Assembly (NCBI GenBank): GCA_001970955.1
Contig: MPUH01000161.1
Span: forward strand, 28,421 to 92,420
Length of the DNA: 64,000 nt
Source of the DNA: Stentor coeruleus
Taxonomy: Eukaryota > Ciliophora > Heterotrichea > Heterotrichida > Stentoridae
Reading direction: 5' to 3'
Shown: one piece after another, positions 49,467-59,287 of the stretch
How the letters are laid out: each line of letters opens with the position of its first letter
Numbering within the stretch: position 1 is the first letter of the stretch
The notes under the pieces: model-generated
The model's database searches: none
What the model was told of the DNA's origin: nothing
Seen by the model: only the letters and a program-made list of their open reading frames with translations
Made by a program: the position numbers and the translations under genes

Positions 49467-50801
49467 TTAAAGCAGGTCATTTTCAAGAAACGAGTACTCG
49501 AATTCGAAATCCGCTTTCCTGCGTTGTGACCAACTGGTTTCATAGTCAAAATAGAGGAACGTGCCTTTTTCTCGATCCTGCGCAGTGAGTTTAGGCTCAC
49601 CAGAACGCTGGAACCAAGTCTGAAACTTCTTATGATAAATCCACCCTTGGGCTTTGAGTTCTTTGGCTGCTAGGAATTGCTGATAAGTCCCATGCTGGTG
49701 GTAAAATATGAAAAAAAGAGTGTCGAGGTCAAATTTGTTGAATAACCCAGGGTTTATCATAGGTTTTTTTGGGTAGGAAGGATGGCCTGGATAAGGCGTA
49801 AGGACCATCTGCAAGCTAGATTTAGATCTTTCATCACCACGTATAGGGTAATTATAAGCAAAGTCCACCTGTTTTTTCGACCATTCTAAGTCAATTTTTT
49901 CCTACTTAACAAATACTGGCTCTGTTTCATCATCTTGAACGTCTTCCACCACTTTTTCAACCTTCCCTGCAATTTTCATCAGTGCCTCCTTTGTGTTCCA
50001 CCCTTTCTCTACAGGTTTTGAGTCAGTTTTCACAACTACATTCAGCATCGGCTTGATTTCAGGTTTTTTTCCTAGTACCTTCCTCGCTTCTTGGTCTTCT
50101 TCATTCAAAGCTGGGAAATTCGACATCATTTTACTTATCGGAAAGTTGAATTCTTTATATCTTTGCTCCAAATCAGCTTCTAATTCTTCTGTGTCATCTG
50201 TTTTCAAGTAATTTTGCAATCTATCAGTCAATGGCCAGAGCTGTTCTAAGGTAACTGGGTTATTTTCTATAAACCTTAATAGATATTCTAATTTTTCATA
50301 ATGGCTACGAAGGTTTTTTATGTGTTTCGAGATCTCGTCTATTGTCAATGACTTGAATTTTTGATTTTTAGCTTTTTCCAGCTCAGCTTCACGTGTGCTA
50401 ATTTTTTCATAAAAGGATCTTTGGAGGGCTTTTATTATATCACGCTGTTCTTCAGATGGGTCAATTTTAGAAGTGATCATTAGGCTTTCTTTAGCAAAGA
50501 CTTTGGCTTTTGGCTCTTTTTCTGTTTGATTATGAATTTCTATGAGCTCTTCGATTTTCCTGCGAATTTCGATTATGCGGCTTTTGTTGCGAGGGTCTTG
50601 AGATTCGTTGTTCCGCAAACTTTCTCGGGTTTTTTGAAGCCTTTGAATTTCTTTTTTGAGTTCACTTTCGTAGCGCTCTTTTTGTGTTTGGCTTAGGGTA
50701 CTGTTGAGTTTTTTTAGGATTTGGTTGAAGTTTAGGCACCCCTCCTCAGCTTGACTAAGTTTTTTTTCGAGTTCTTGTTGTTGCTGTCGCACTTTCGCCA
50801 T
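49467..50801 (-). CDS. CNOT3: CCR4-NOT complex subunit 3 (CNOT3/NOT3); one 15-nt intron
   Basis: The exons 50801-49917 and 49902-side 49901-49467 encode 439 residues. The N-terminal NOT3 domain (about 1-215) is a long coiled coil starting MAKVRQQQQELEKKL, with RRKIEELIEIHNQTE. The C-terminal NOT2/3/5 domain (about 310-430) includes PKKPMINPGLFNKFDLDTLF, HGTYQQFLAAKELKAQGW and RKFHTWFQR-like text (here KKFQTWFQRSGEPK). CNOT3 scaffolds the deadenylase that shortens mRNA poly(A) tails. The protein is much shorter than the human one (about 750) because the central linker is nearly absent. It ends 14 bases from the KRI1 stop, so their 3' ends must overlap as transcripts. Confidence 0.94.
49902..49916 (-). 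other. 15-nt intron in the CNOT3 gene
   Basis: GTATTTGTTAAGTAG on the minus strand, 15 bases, GT..AG, ending in an in-frame TAG. Removal joins ..DDETEP to EKIDLEWSKKQVDFAYNYP, the start of the NOT-box domain. Confidence 0.95.
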
Positions 50802-51683
50802 AATTATTCCACTATTAATATTTTAAAAACATCATAAGTTCATGAAACAACTATAAACAAAAAATACCGCACAACAATTTTACTAATAAACTTCCCTTCC
50901 ATACGGGGGAGAACTTAAAACCAAAATTACTTTAAATTTTAATAAATTCTATTAATCACCAAACAAACATGCTAAAAAATAGTAAAAACTCAAGTTATTG
51001 GACGTAGATCCTGAGATCAGCCGACTGATTGAATGTGATAAGCACAGACAAAAGCGAGCATCGTTTTAATCACCTCAGAGAACTTCACATCTAAACCCCG
51101 TTCTTGAAGCCTTAGGTTCAGTAATGACAAACAAATACTCAGAAGGTTACCCTGGAGCAAGTTACTATGCTGGCAATGAGTATATTGATATGGTAGAAAA
51201 CCTCTACCGAAAACGAGCATTAGAAGCATATAGACTTAATCCAAACTCATCGGGTGTTAATGCTCAACCTCTATCAGGCTCACAATGCAACTTTTATGTT
51301 TGTATAGCTCTATAAGGTCCTCAAGAAAGAATGATAGCATTAGATCTAGGGTGGATATCATGGATATCGTACAGACTTAATAAAGTTTCAGCCACATCAA
51401 TTTACTTTGAGTCTTTACCTGATATTAAGATTTGCTAAAGCATTATATTTAGTTTTTCTCGTTTCAATGCATTAAATGCAAATAATCTTTAAAATATGTA
51501 AACTTGCTAACAAAAAATATTAATCTTAATCAGAGAGTTATTAAATGCAAATACACTATGCTTTAACTACTATTAAATTCTATAACTAATAAACTTTAAC
51601 TAAAACATAAACAATCATTCTAAGTAGAATTCAAATCACTATCATCCAGTATTATAACCCATAAAATATTAAACATCATATAA
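50802..51683. other. Divergent spacer containing an SHMT pseudogene
   Basis: 882 bases between CNOT3 (minus) and the TLDc gene (plus). The part before 50980 is C-rich and A-rich; 50984-51438 is the pseudogene; the rest is A/T-rich and C-biased with no gene. Confidence 0.7.
50984..51438 (+). pseudogene. Truncated, frame-shifted serine hydroxymethyltransferase (SHMT) gene
   Basis: Plus-strand pieces match the N-terminal third of SHMT in order: [50 protein letters not shown] then [67 protein letters not shown]. They lie in different frames, with at least four shifts and a TAA after CIAL where the family has Leu. The PLP-lysine region and the remaining two thirds are absent. SHMT transfers the serine hydroxymethyl group to tetrahydrofolate; this copy cannot. 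A working gene presumably exists elsewhere. The fragment is too GC-balanced and conserved to be chance. Confidence 0.9.
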
Positions 51684-52898
51684 ATGGGAGGAAAATCTGC
51701 TAAAACAATCCAAAGCAATTTTTACTCAGCAGATGACATAAACATCCTCCAAGCCAAATTCCAGTCCTTATCAACAAACCGAAATATTTTCGACTTAGAA
51801 GGTCATTCAGACTTCGGCCCAAAGATCCTAAAATACATCGAAAAATTCACAGGTCCCAAAAAAGACTTCAAAGCATTTGTCGGTATATGCGAATATTTAG
51901 TATTCGGCAAAAGCTCACAATTAGTCATACCCGAAAAGTCCTCAATAGAAATTTTAGCCGAAATATTACAAATAAGCCCAGATTCTGCTCACAAAGAACT
52001 ACCTGTGATATTATTAAAATTATGTCAAGGTGATTCTATAATACTTGAGCATGTAAACCCACCTAAAGGATCAATAAGGGATATCAGAAATTATCTTGAG
52101 CTTTCTTTTCCTTTATTAAGTTCATCATTTGAAAGATTTATGCGTAATCGATTGATAAATGCATCTTTACCTGTACCAACAATAATACCACTTGAAGATA
52201 GGAACATAGCTAAAGTCCTTCCTTTGCTTTATTATTCTTGTTACAATCTTACTCAAGTTCCGCAAGTCCATCAGATTTTCCTTTCTGATATTGATGGACT
52301 CAGTTTCAATCGTCTTGCTGCAGCAATTACAGGGTATCAAGGACCTATGATAATGGTAATTAAGCTTTATGGAGGTATTTTGCTAGGAGCATATATTGGT
52401 CTACAGCTTCAAGATAACGCACAGATCTCAGGCTCAATGGATACATTTCTCTTTACACTTTCAAAAGGCTTTAAAACTTTCAAATCTTCAGTAAGTGCAA
52501 GTAATGGCAAATTTATTTATTTCAATTCGAAACTAAACAATTCGACTAAATTCCCAAAAGGCTTAGGCTTTGGTGGTGATAAAGAAGAATCTCGTTTATG
52601 GATAGATGGTGATTTAGAAGACTACTCTTATGTATCAGAAAGTTGCGGAACTTATGAAACAGGGAAATTAGTTGAAGAGCCTGGAAATAAGGTGAAAATG
52701 ATAATAGTGAATATAGAAATATGGGGATGTGGAGGGGAGAGTGCATTAGAAAGGCAAATGAAGATTAAAAAAGGTGAAGAAACTCGAATTAGCAATGCAA
52801 GGAAAGTTGATAAATCCCAGTTGGCTAATAACCAGTTTAATCGTGAGTTTTTGTTATCAGGGACTTTCCAGAATTCAGAATATAAAGATAAAGAATAA
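51684..52898 (+). CDS. TLDc-domain protein, MEAK7-like, predicted N-myristoylated
   Basis: This 404-residue protein has an MGGKSAK start, suggesting Gly2 myristoylation, as in MEAK7 (TLDC1). Residues 1-190 are helical. The TLDc domain follows at about 195-360: GLSFNRLAAAITGYQGPMIM, KLYGGILLGAYIGL, DTFLFTLSKGFKTF, GLGFGGDKEESRLWIDGDLE and VNIEIWGCGGE. TLDc proteins bind and regulate the vacuolar H+-ATPase or protect against oxidative stress; MEAK7 acts on mTOR at lysosomes. Which applies here is not visible. The C-terminal 40 residues are Lys/Arg rich. It ends 18 bases from the convergent neighbour. Confidence 0.9.
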   Translation: MGGKSAKTIQSNFYSADDINILQAKFQSLSTNRNIFDLEGHSDFGPKILKYIEKFTGPKKDFKAFVGICEYLVFGKSSQLVIPEKSSIEILAEILQISPDSAHKELPVILLKLCQGDSIILEHVNPPKGSIRDIRNYLELSFPLLSSSFERFMRNRLINASLPVPTIIPLEDRNIAKVLPLLYYSCYNLTQVPQVHQIFLSDIDGLSFNRLAAAITGYQGPMIMVIKLYGGILLGAYIGLQLQDNAQISGSMDTFLFTLSKGFKTFKSSVSASNGKFIYFNSKLNNSTKFPKGLGFGGDKEESRLWIDGDLEDYSYVSESCGTYETGKLVEEPGNKVKMIIVNIEIWGCGGESALERQMKIKKGEETRISNARKVDKSQLANNQFNREFLLSGTFQNSEYKDKE

Positions 52899-52916
52899 GC
52901 TTTATTTAAATACTCG

Positions 52917-55004
52917 TTAGCTTATTAAGAGTTTTTTGAGTTCTGTGCGGAGTTTGGTCTTGGCCTCGCCTTTGACTAAGCTGCTTTTGACGAAATCGTT
53001 GATTGCTGCAAGTTTGTTTTCTCCTTGTTTGACTTGAAAGACTGTTTTTTTCCCTCCGGGCAAGTTGATTTTTATGCTAACCCTGCTGGTGTCTGAAGAA
53101 AAAGACTTGTTCATATCAGACCTACTGGTTTCAGCCCAGTTTTTACTTGACTCATTAGAAGATATTGATGAATTCAAATCAATAGATAAACGTGATGTGC
53201 TTCTTTCAAGGCCAAAAACAAAAGGCTTTTCTTCGTTTTCTTGTTTTTTAGGCTCTTTAGTTTTCCTTGCATTTCTCAGTCTATTTATAAGCTCTTTCAC
53301 CCCTTTTGCCTCTGGAACCTCTTCAACTTTTACTCTCTTAGCGAGTTTTGGCTTAAAAGTGCATCCACGGACCTCGTTTGAAGAATCCAGGTCGAAATGG
53401 TGTTTAGTAGAATTGTGCCTTTGCTGATTGAAAACTTTAGAGTAATCATATAGAATATCATTTCTTCTTTGGGATTGGGACTTGGTTTCTGAGTAAAAAC
53501 TATATTGGCTAACATTTGAGTCGTTTAGATCTGAGCTACTAGCAATTGTCCGAGGACCTCGTTTTATTCTTGGTTGGAATGTGCACTCAGATACTTCTTC
53601 ACTTAGACGTTTTTGGCGGATGTTTTCCCATTTTTCTTGAAGACGAGCTTTTTCTAGGATTAGCATGTCTTCGTATTTGGTATCAGTTTTCTTACGGACT
53701 TCACTGAAACTTGTATTTTCGAAACTGTTGTTAAGTGATTGCTTTTTTGGGTGACTACGCTCTTCGAAAAGAGTTGAGAAGTAACGATGGATTTTTAAGA
53801 TTTCGGGAGGGTTTACGCAGAAGATACCTTCACAGAGAATACCCATGTTGTTGGGACCTTGATGACTACGAATTGATGGGTCTCGGTAGTTCATAAGACA
53901 GATAAAAAAAGTTTGAAGGTTTGCATAAGTAACATTTTCATTCTGGTCACCTCCAAGCAAGCTCCAAATCTCCACTGCTAATTGTCTCTGTTTGCTAATC
54001 TTAGAAGAAGCTCTAGACATAAAATTCATATTATATAGCAAAGTTGTGAACTTAGTATAGCTAAGGGTCAAAGTGTTTTCTAAATCTAAATACCCAAACA
54101 TCTCAGCAAATTCTCTCTTGAACCTATCCAATAAAACTTTCTCTGACCTTTCTGATGTATATTTTTCATTGGCATTAGTCTCCCCAACAGTAGTTTTTGA
54201 GTATCTCCTTAATGCATCTTCATACAAAATTTTATCCACAGGCTTTTCCCTAAGCATATCATGTGATCGGATATTCACTTTTGGCTTGTATGGGTTTTTA
54301 TCTTCAGGTAATGGTGTTTGAGCTTTAGGTTTAGCCAGTCTTTCAATACCCATTTCTGCTTTTTTCTCAGCAATAGCTAATGACTTTTTGCACAGTTTCG
54401 GCTTAGCGTTTTTCGCTGCTCTTGTGATTTCCTCTTCTTTTTCATTAATCTTAGTTTTAAGTTTTGTTTTTATATGCTCATCGTATTTGTTCATATGCTT
54501 TAAAAAATCAGGAACGCTACGGGTTTTTGATTTGTTTAGTATGGTTGGCTTAAAAGTGCATTCTTCGACTTGCTTTTCTTCCATTATCTTGGTCATGTTT
54601 TTGATTTTCTCATTGACTTTTTCTTGATGTTTATAGAATCGGCCTTCCACATCTACTTTGCCCCTTTTTTTCTTTTGTGGTCCGTCAAATAAATAATAGT
54701 ACTTACATTTTAGTTTCTCTATACGCTGAGCACGGGAAGAGATTGACTTTTCACTTTTTATTGACTGGGCTTTACGATATAAAGATGGAGCTTGTGAATC
54801 AGATTCCCAGTCTTCCATATTGTCTTCATCAATGCCGAATTCAGGTGGGTCTTCATCTACTATTTCTTGAAGTTTTTTTACGCTTTGCTGCATTGAGGAT
54901 TGAACTTTTATCTCTACACCTTCGTTTACATCATCCATATCCATGTCAAAGTCACTCATACTGCTGTTTGATGAACTGCTCATATTGATTATTAAGAACC
55001 CCAT
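52917..55004 (-). CDS. CTFxP-repeat protein, probably ciliary
   Basis: This 695-residue, highly charged protein has two candidate starts, 55004 and 54983 (MSSSSNSSMSDFDMDMDD); the second fits the acidic N-terminus. A short motif of the form (E/G)CTFxPxhxxR/K recurs three times: ECTFKPTILNKSKT (about 155), ECTFQPRIKRGPRT (about 495) and GCTFKPKLAKRVKV (about 565). Each is next to coiled-coil helices. A central helical region (about 280-400, LDLENTLTLSYTKFTTLLYN, WSLLGGDQNENVTYANLQTF) resembles paired EF-hands without good calcium ligands. The C-terminus (VSIKINLPGGKKTVFQVKQG) looks ubiquitin-like. Such CTFxP repeats occur in flagellar proteins of protists; the exact name is unknown. Confidence 0.78.
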   Translation of the reverse strand: MGFLIINMSSSSNSSMSDFDMDMDDVNEGVEIKVQSSMQQSVKKLQEIVDEDPPEFGIDEDNMEDWESDSQAPSLYRKAQSIKSEKSISSRAQRIEKLKCKYYYLFDGPQKKKRGKVDVEGRFYKHQEKVNEKIKNMTKIMEEKQVEECTFKPTILNKSKTRSVPDFLKHMNKYDEHIKTKLKTKINEKEEEITRAAKNAKPKLCKKSLAIAEKKAEMGIERLAKPKAQTPLPEDKNPYKPKVNIRSHDMLREKPVDKILYEDALRRYSKTTVGETNANEKYTSERSEKVLLDRFKREFAEMFGYLDLENTLTLSYTKFTTLLYNMNFMSRASSKISKQRQLAVEIWSLLGGDQNENVTYANLQTFFICLMNYRDPSIRSHQGPNNMGILCEGIFCVNPPEILKIHRYFSTLFEERSHPKKQSLNNSFENTSFSEVRKKTDTKYEDMLILEKARLQEKWENIRQKRLSEEVSECTFQPRIKRGPRTIASSSDLNDSNVSQYSFYSETKSQSQRRNDILYDYSKVFNQQRHNSTKHHFDLDSSNEVRGCTFKPKLAKRVKVEEVPEAKGVKELINRLRNARKTKEPKKQENEEKPFVFGLERSTSRLSIDLNSSISSNESSKNWAETSRSDMNKSFSSDTSRVSIKINLPGGKKTVFQVKQGENKLAAINDFVKSSLVKGEAKTKLRTELKKLLIS

Positions 55005-56056
55005 TTTTACCTTATAGATTTTTAAAATACAGTCAGATTATGTGTTGATAAAGAGCTTGGATTAGATTCAGAGGGAAGATATTTGTAGATTTCGCTAGGG
55101 TGATTGATAGTTTTATGAGAAAAAGTTAAAGAATTTCACATTTTTTTAGATGGATTTAGGATATTGCATAATACAAAATTAAGTCAGTGAGATTTATGAA
55201 ATATTTGTAAGGGTTTAAAGGAATTGAGGAGATGATTTATTTGAATTAGGTGATTTTATATGTAAATAAAATTTAAGATGTTTAGTGTTAGAATTTAAGT
55301 GCAACCTAGAAATATTACTTATATAATAAATAAAGGAATTATAATGCTGTTAAAATTAAAGAATTCTGAGACGGAATTTAAAAAGATTAAAGTATTGATT
55401 TGTTTTTATTTGGTAATCCTCGTAGATAAATAAAAATGACTTTACGATTTGGAATTGTTGTGTAATCAAACATATTAACTTTTGCATTATTATTTTTTTT
55501 GAATTTATGTTGATTTGTTAGAATATTATAAGTATCTACCAAACAAGTAATATACAACTTTAAAATGTAATATTTTCCAAGGATTACAAGATTTAATAAA
55601 TTTTAATCAAAATTAACATCCAATTTCCATGCAAGAATTATATTCAATTATTTATAATTCTGGTGATTGAGGTAATGTTTTGAAATCTAATTTTTTCTTC
55701 TATAAAATAAACAAATAGTAAATTTTTTAAAGCATATTATAACTCAAATTTAATTTAGCTGCTACATAACATTACTAAGATTTTATGAAAACTAAATAAT
55801 AAATATCATTAAACTTGTTTCAGATAATAACTCATAAGCAAATAAAATAAATTTTTATACCCTAATAAAATTTATAAATTCTTCAAACAACTTTACTCCT
55901 AAGTAGCACTACTCTTACAATTCCTAAAAATAACTCTCCAATTTTCTTAAAAATCTTCCATAATTTTTCACAATTAATCAATCCTAAATAAATCATAAGC
56001 ATCACCAACAATCTTAATCTCTTAGCACAAACAATAATCTAATTAAATAAAATTAG
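55005..56056. other. Tandem (minus) spacer
   Basis: 1,052 bases between two minus-strand genes. G exceeds C in the first 300 bases, and C exceeds G from about 55860. No coding frame, RNA gene or repeat recognised. Confidence 0.5.
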
Positions 56057-56998
56057 CTATAAAAAGTAATCAGGTGTTCTCTTAGCAATATGTGGTTCTC
56101 CTCTTCTTGGTGCAGGATCAAACTGCAAGAAGCTATAATTCAAATGCTCATCAACTTCTACAATTCCAGCCTGATTCCCACATCTATAACAATAATTAGG
56201 TGCCGAAAATATAGTAACAACATTTCTCTCATGGCACCAATTGTACCCTTCCATAACAAGTTGATGTGCTCTAGCAACTAAATTCAGATTATTTGTATGA
56301 TTAAATTGAACAGATATATCTTGGCCAAAAGTAAATCCAGCACCACGTGGAGAAATACCCCAACCTGATCGTTCATCAGGATCAGACCATAAAAGATCGC
56401 ACATAGCACCTTCATGAGGAACTTCTTGAACTCGATCTAGCTGTCGTATATGGTCTAAAGTATCTAAAGAAGGTGATAAGCCACCGTGTAAACAGAAAAT
56501 CTTATTTTCGACTAAAGCAGTAACTGGAAGAAAGTCAAAAAGGTCTGTGAAGTATTTCCAAACAGCTGCGGAACCGTACTTGCGCATACATTCATCATAG
56601 AAACCATAAACTTGAGTAATTTGACGAGACTCATGATTACCTCTTGTTAAAGTTATCCTATCCCTAAACCTCACTTTTAGGCATACTAATAATGTCACTG
56701 ATTCTACAGAATAGTATCCACGATCAACATAGTCACCCATAAATAAGTAATTAGTATCAGGTAAATAACCACCGATTCTAAAAAGTTCCATTAAGTCATG
56801 GAACTGACCATGAATATCACCGCAAATTGTGACTGGACACCTTACGGGCTGGACACTACTTTCGGAAGTAAGGATTTCTTTAGCTTTTTCGCATAAGATT
56901 TTTAAATCGTTTTCAGGGAGTGGCTTGCAGTCCATTAGCTGGCTGATTTGTCGGTCGAGACACTCAATGTCTGACATTGAAAGAATCAAACTTGACAT
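56057..56998 (-). CDS. Protein phosphatase 2A catalytic subunit
   Basis: 313 residues, a near-canonical PP2A catalytic chain (usual 309). All PPP-family metal and catalytic motifs are present: GDIHGQ, GDYVDRG, RGNHES, HGGLSPS, and [18 protein letters not shown]. The end TPDYFL is the conserved tail that is carboxymethylated on Leu and phosphorylated on Tyr in other eukaryotes, so this is PP2A rather than PP4 or PP6. It dephosphorylates Ser/Thr in complex with A and B subunits. A second Met at position 8 ([10 protein letters not shown]) could be the real start. No intron. Confidence 0.97.
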   Translation of the reverse strand: MSSLILSMSDIECLDRQISQLMDCKPLPENDLKILCEKAKEILTSESSVQPVRCPVTICGDIHGQFHDLMELFRIGGYLPDTNYLFMGDYVDRGYYSVESVTLLVCLKVRFRDRITLTRGNHESRQITQVYGFYDECMRKYGSAAVWKYFTDLFDFLPVTALVENKIFCLHGGLSPSLDTLDHIRQLDRVQEVPHEGAMCDLLWSDPDERSGWGISPRGAGFTFGQDISVQFNHTNNLNLVARAHQLVMEGYNWCHERNVVTIFSAPNYCYRCGNQAGIVEVDEHLNYSFLQFDPAPRRGEPHIAKRTPDYFL

Positions 56999-57770
56999 TT
57001 TTATATTTGTGATAGGTTTTATTTATACATGAGTTTAGATAATTGAAGTTTTTGTGATTTATAAGTACTGTAGGTGTTTTTCATAGGAAGGTTTAAAGGT
57101 GTGATTGAAGGATTTTGAAATTAGGATGCTTTTATAAGTTGAGAGACATAGAAATATTAGATAAGATTGTATTGATAAAATAATTATTATTGAAGGCCGC
57201 ATTTTTGGAAAAAAGGTATAATCAAGTTACTGAGAAAAGATTTACAGTTATTTTATCAAGAAGATTGTAAGTCTTATTATCTTTAATTATTTAAACACAA
57301 TGCTAAATATCTAATCTCAAGTATATTTAAAAAATTGTAAAAGCAAAAATTGAGATTGTAAATATTTAAAGCTTAACAAATATCAAGTCTTATATGCTGC
57401 TAGAATAATTATCATTATAAATTATAATAATCCTATTAACTCAAAAAAATAAAAAGATTATAAATTCTAAGTGTATTTGTGTTTAAATATTATATTATTT
57501 TCTAAATCCTAATCATCCATGAAGATATTCTTCAAGTAAACATCGCAACTACCTTATACAATATCCTTAAATACTAACTTGAAAAATTAAAATCATCCTC
57601 TAAAAAATCAAATAAACCTTCTTTATTCAATAGCCTAATAAAAATTAAATCTAAACTCTTCTTCCCATATCATAACCTCTTAAAATTCTACCTCAACCCA
57701 ACAACAATTATTATTTGATATAGCTCGCATCTCTCATTTTATAAAGTGCATATGTATTAATTATGACTAA
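56999..57770. other. Tandem (minus) spacer
   Basis: 772 bases between two minus-strand genes. Strongly G/T-rich up to about 57200 and C-rich after about 57500. No coding frame or RNA gene seen. Confidence 0.55.
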
Positions 57771-59201
57771 TTACAAGACACTAGCAATTGTCGTAAGGAC
57801 TTTTCCCTCAACGTCCAAACAAGCAATAGTGTTTTTTTTGAAAAAATACAAGGTACTGTTGATAGCAAACGCAGGCATTTCGCTCCACCATCCTCCTGTA
57901 TTTTCAACATTGAACTTCAAGTACTGACTCGGAGTTCTTGTATCAATGCTTATACAAACATTCCCTTGAAATATAAGAATTGAGTTCCCAGAACTAGCAG
58001 TTAAAGTCCAATAACTTGGGAAAGGTAAATTCACAGGGATTTTTGTAAACTGTTGCTCAATAGGATTAAACTTTTCTATAGTGCTCGACCCACAACCTCC
58101 TGCAACATATATAAATTTATTGCAAGAAGTCGCTGTAAAATGACTTCGAGGCTGAAGCATGCTTGGTAAATACAACCACTGGGATCGTTCGAAATCATAT
58201 TTTTCAACAGATTTAAGCCTTCCTACAGGCGAAGTGCCCCCAAAAACATAGACTGATTTTTCATAATATAATATTGCATGATAAGATCTTGATGCATTCA
58301 TGCTTGGCATCGCAAAAACACTACCTTCATTCGCTAGTATCAAAAGAACCTGATTAGAAATCCCTTTCCCTTCACCTCCACAATAAAAATACTTCTGCTC
58401 AGCAATTGTGCACCACGCAGCACCCGTTTTAAAAGTTTCCATACAGTTGATTTCGCTTTTTAAAGTTTCGTGCCTTCCTAAAGTGCATGTCACACAAATG
58501 TTACTTTTAGGTTTAAAATAGCTCAAAGAAGGGCTTGGCAAGGATTTTTTTTCAAAAAGGCAGAAATTGTTTATAGAGTCTAGAACAATGTCTAAATTGA
58601 TCTGATAATCAAATAATTCTAACTGAAAACTTGTGTTCATTTTTGGTGAGTTTATGTAATCTTTAATAAGTCTTTGGGCGTATTTTGACTCATCAAGGTA
58701 TTCACCCATTCTAGCAGATTCAGCTTCAAAAGCAATATCTTGGATCATTTGCTCCAAGTCAGTAATTTTGGCAGATATTTTCTGAAGCACGTACTCAAGC
58801 TGTGAATGTACTTTTTGCCTGGTTTCAATGAGCACTTTTTTAAAATGTTCAACTTTTGTCAAATTCCGAGCCATTTCATCACAGATTTTATTACTCATTT
58901 CGTTTATCTGATCTTGAACTACAGATTGCGAATCGTGTAGTCGACGACGTTTATCTCCTATACTAAAACGACAGAATTTACAAGACCCTTGTGTTGAGCT
59001 CCCACAGAAACACATGTCGTACTCAGGAGTTCTCTTTGGCAAGCTTAGATTTTCTATATAGTTTGCCATATGCAGCGACTGAGTATCATTATTTTTGTGT
59101 TGATTGTAACATGATGAACAAAATATAGAAGGAACCTTTTTGCAATAGCATATGGTCGTTCCCGCCTGCTTGCATAATGAACACATTGGCACTGTTTCCA
59201 T
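57771..59201 (-). CDS. B-box-like zinc-binding / coiled-coil / Kelch protein
   Basis: A 476-residue protein with an N-terminal Cys/His-rich region (1-85) with repeated C-x2-C pairs (MCSLCKQAG, FCSSCYNQH, MCFCGS, CKFCRF) in a B-box-like arrangement. An alpha-helical coiled coil (about 90-175) and a C-terminal beta-propeller of Kelch repeats (about 265-470) follow. Kelch signatures include YYEKSVYVFGGTSP, QWLYLPSMLQPRSHFTATSC and FIYVAGGCGSSTIEKFNP. The overall order resembles TRIM-type scaffolds but there is no RING, so ligase activity is not expected. Proteins like this are numerous in ciliates. The P4-ATPase stop is only 86 bases away on the same strand. Confidence 0.85.
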   Translation of the reverse strand: METVPMCSLCKQAGTTICYCKKVPSIFCSSCYNQHKNNDTQSLHMANYIENLSLPKRTPEYDMCFCGSSTQGSCKFCRFSIGDKRRRLHDSQSVVQDQINEMSNKICDEMARNLTKVEHFKKVLIETRQKVHSQLEYVLQKISAKITDLEQMIQDIAFEAESARMGEYLDESKYAQRLIKDYINSPKMNTSFQLELFDYQINLDIVLDSINNFCLFEKKSLPSPSLSYFKPKSNICVTCTLGRHETLKSEINCMETFKTGAAWCTIAEQKYFYCGGEGKGISNQVLLILANEGSVFAMPSMNASRSYHAILYYEKSVYVFGGTSPVGRLKSVEKYDFERSQWLYLPSMLQPRSHFTATSCNKFIYVAGGCGSSTIEKFNPIEQQFTKIPVNLPFPSYWTLTASSGNSILIFQGNVCISIDTRTPSQYLKFNVENTGGWWSEMPAFAINSTLYFFKKNTIACLDVEGKVLTTIASVL

Positions 59202-59287
59202 ATTTATTTAAGTGACTAGCCAAGATATAAAAATGCCTGATTTTTTACTGAAACATTTTGGGCGTTAAAACTAAAACTAATAAATTA

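Noticed and set aside
51017-51229. 70-residue minus-strand frame
   Set aside because: It lies antisense to the SHMT pseudogene, whose plus-strand reading matches a known enzyme.
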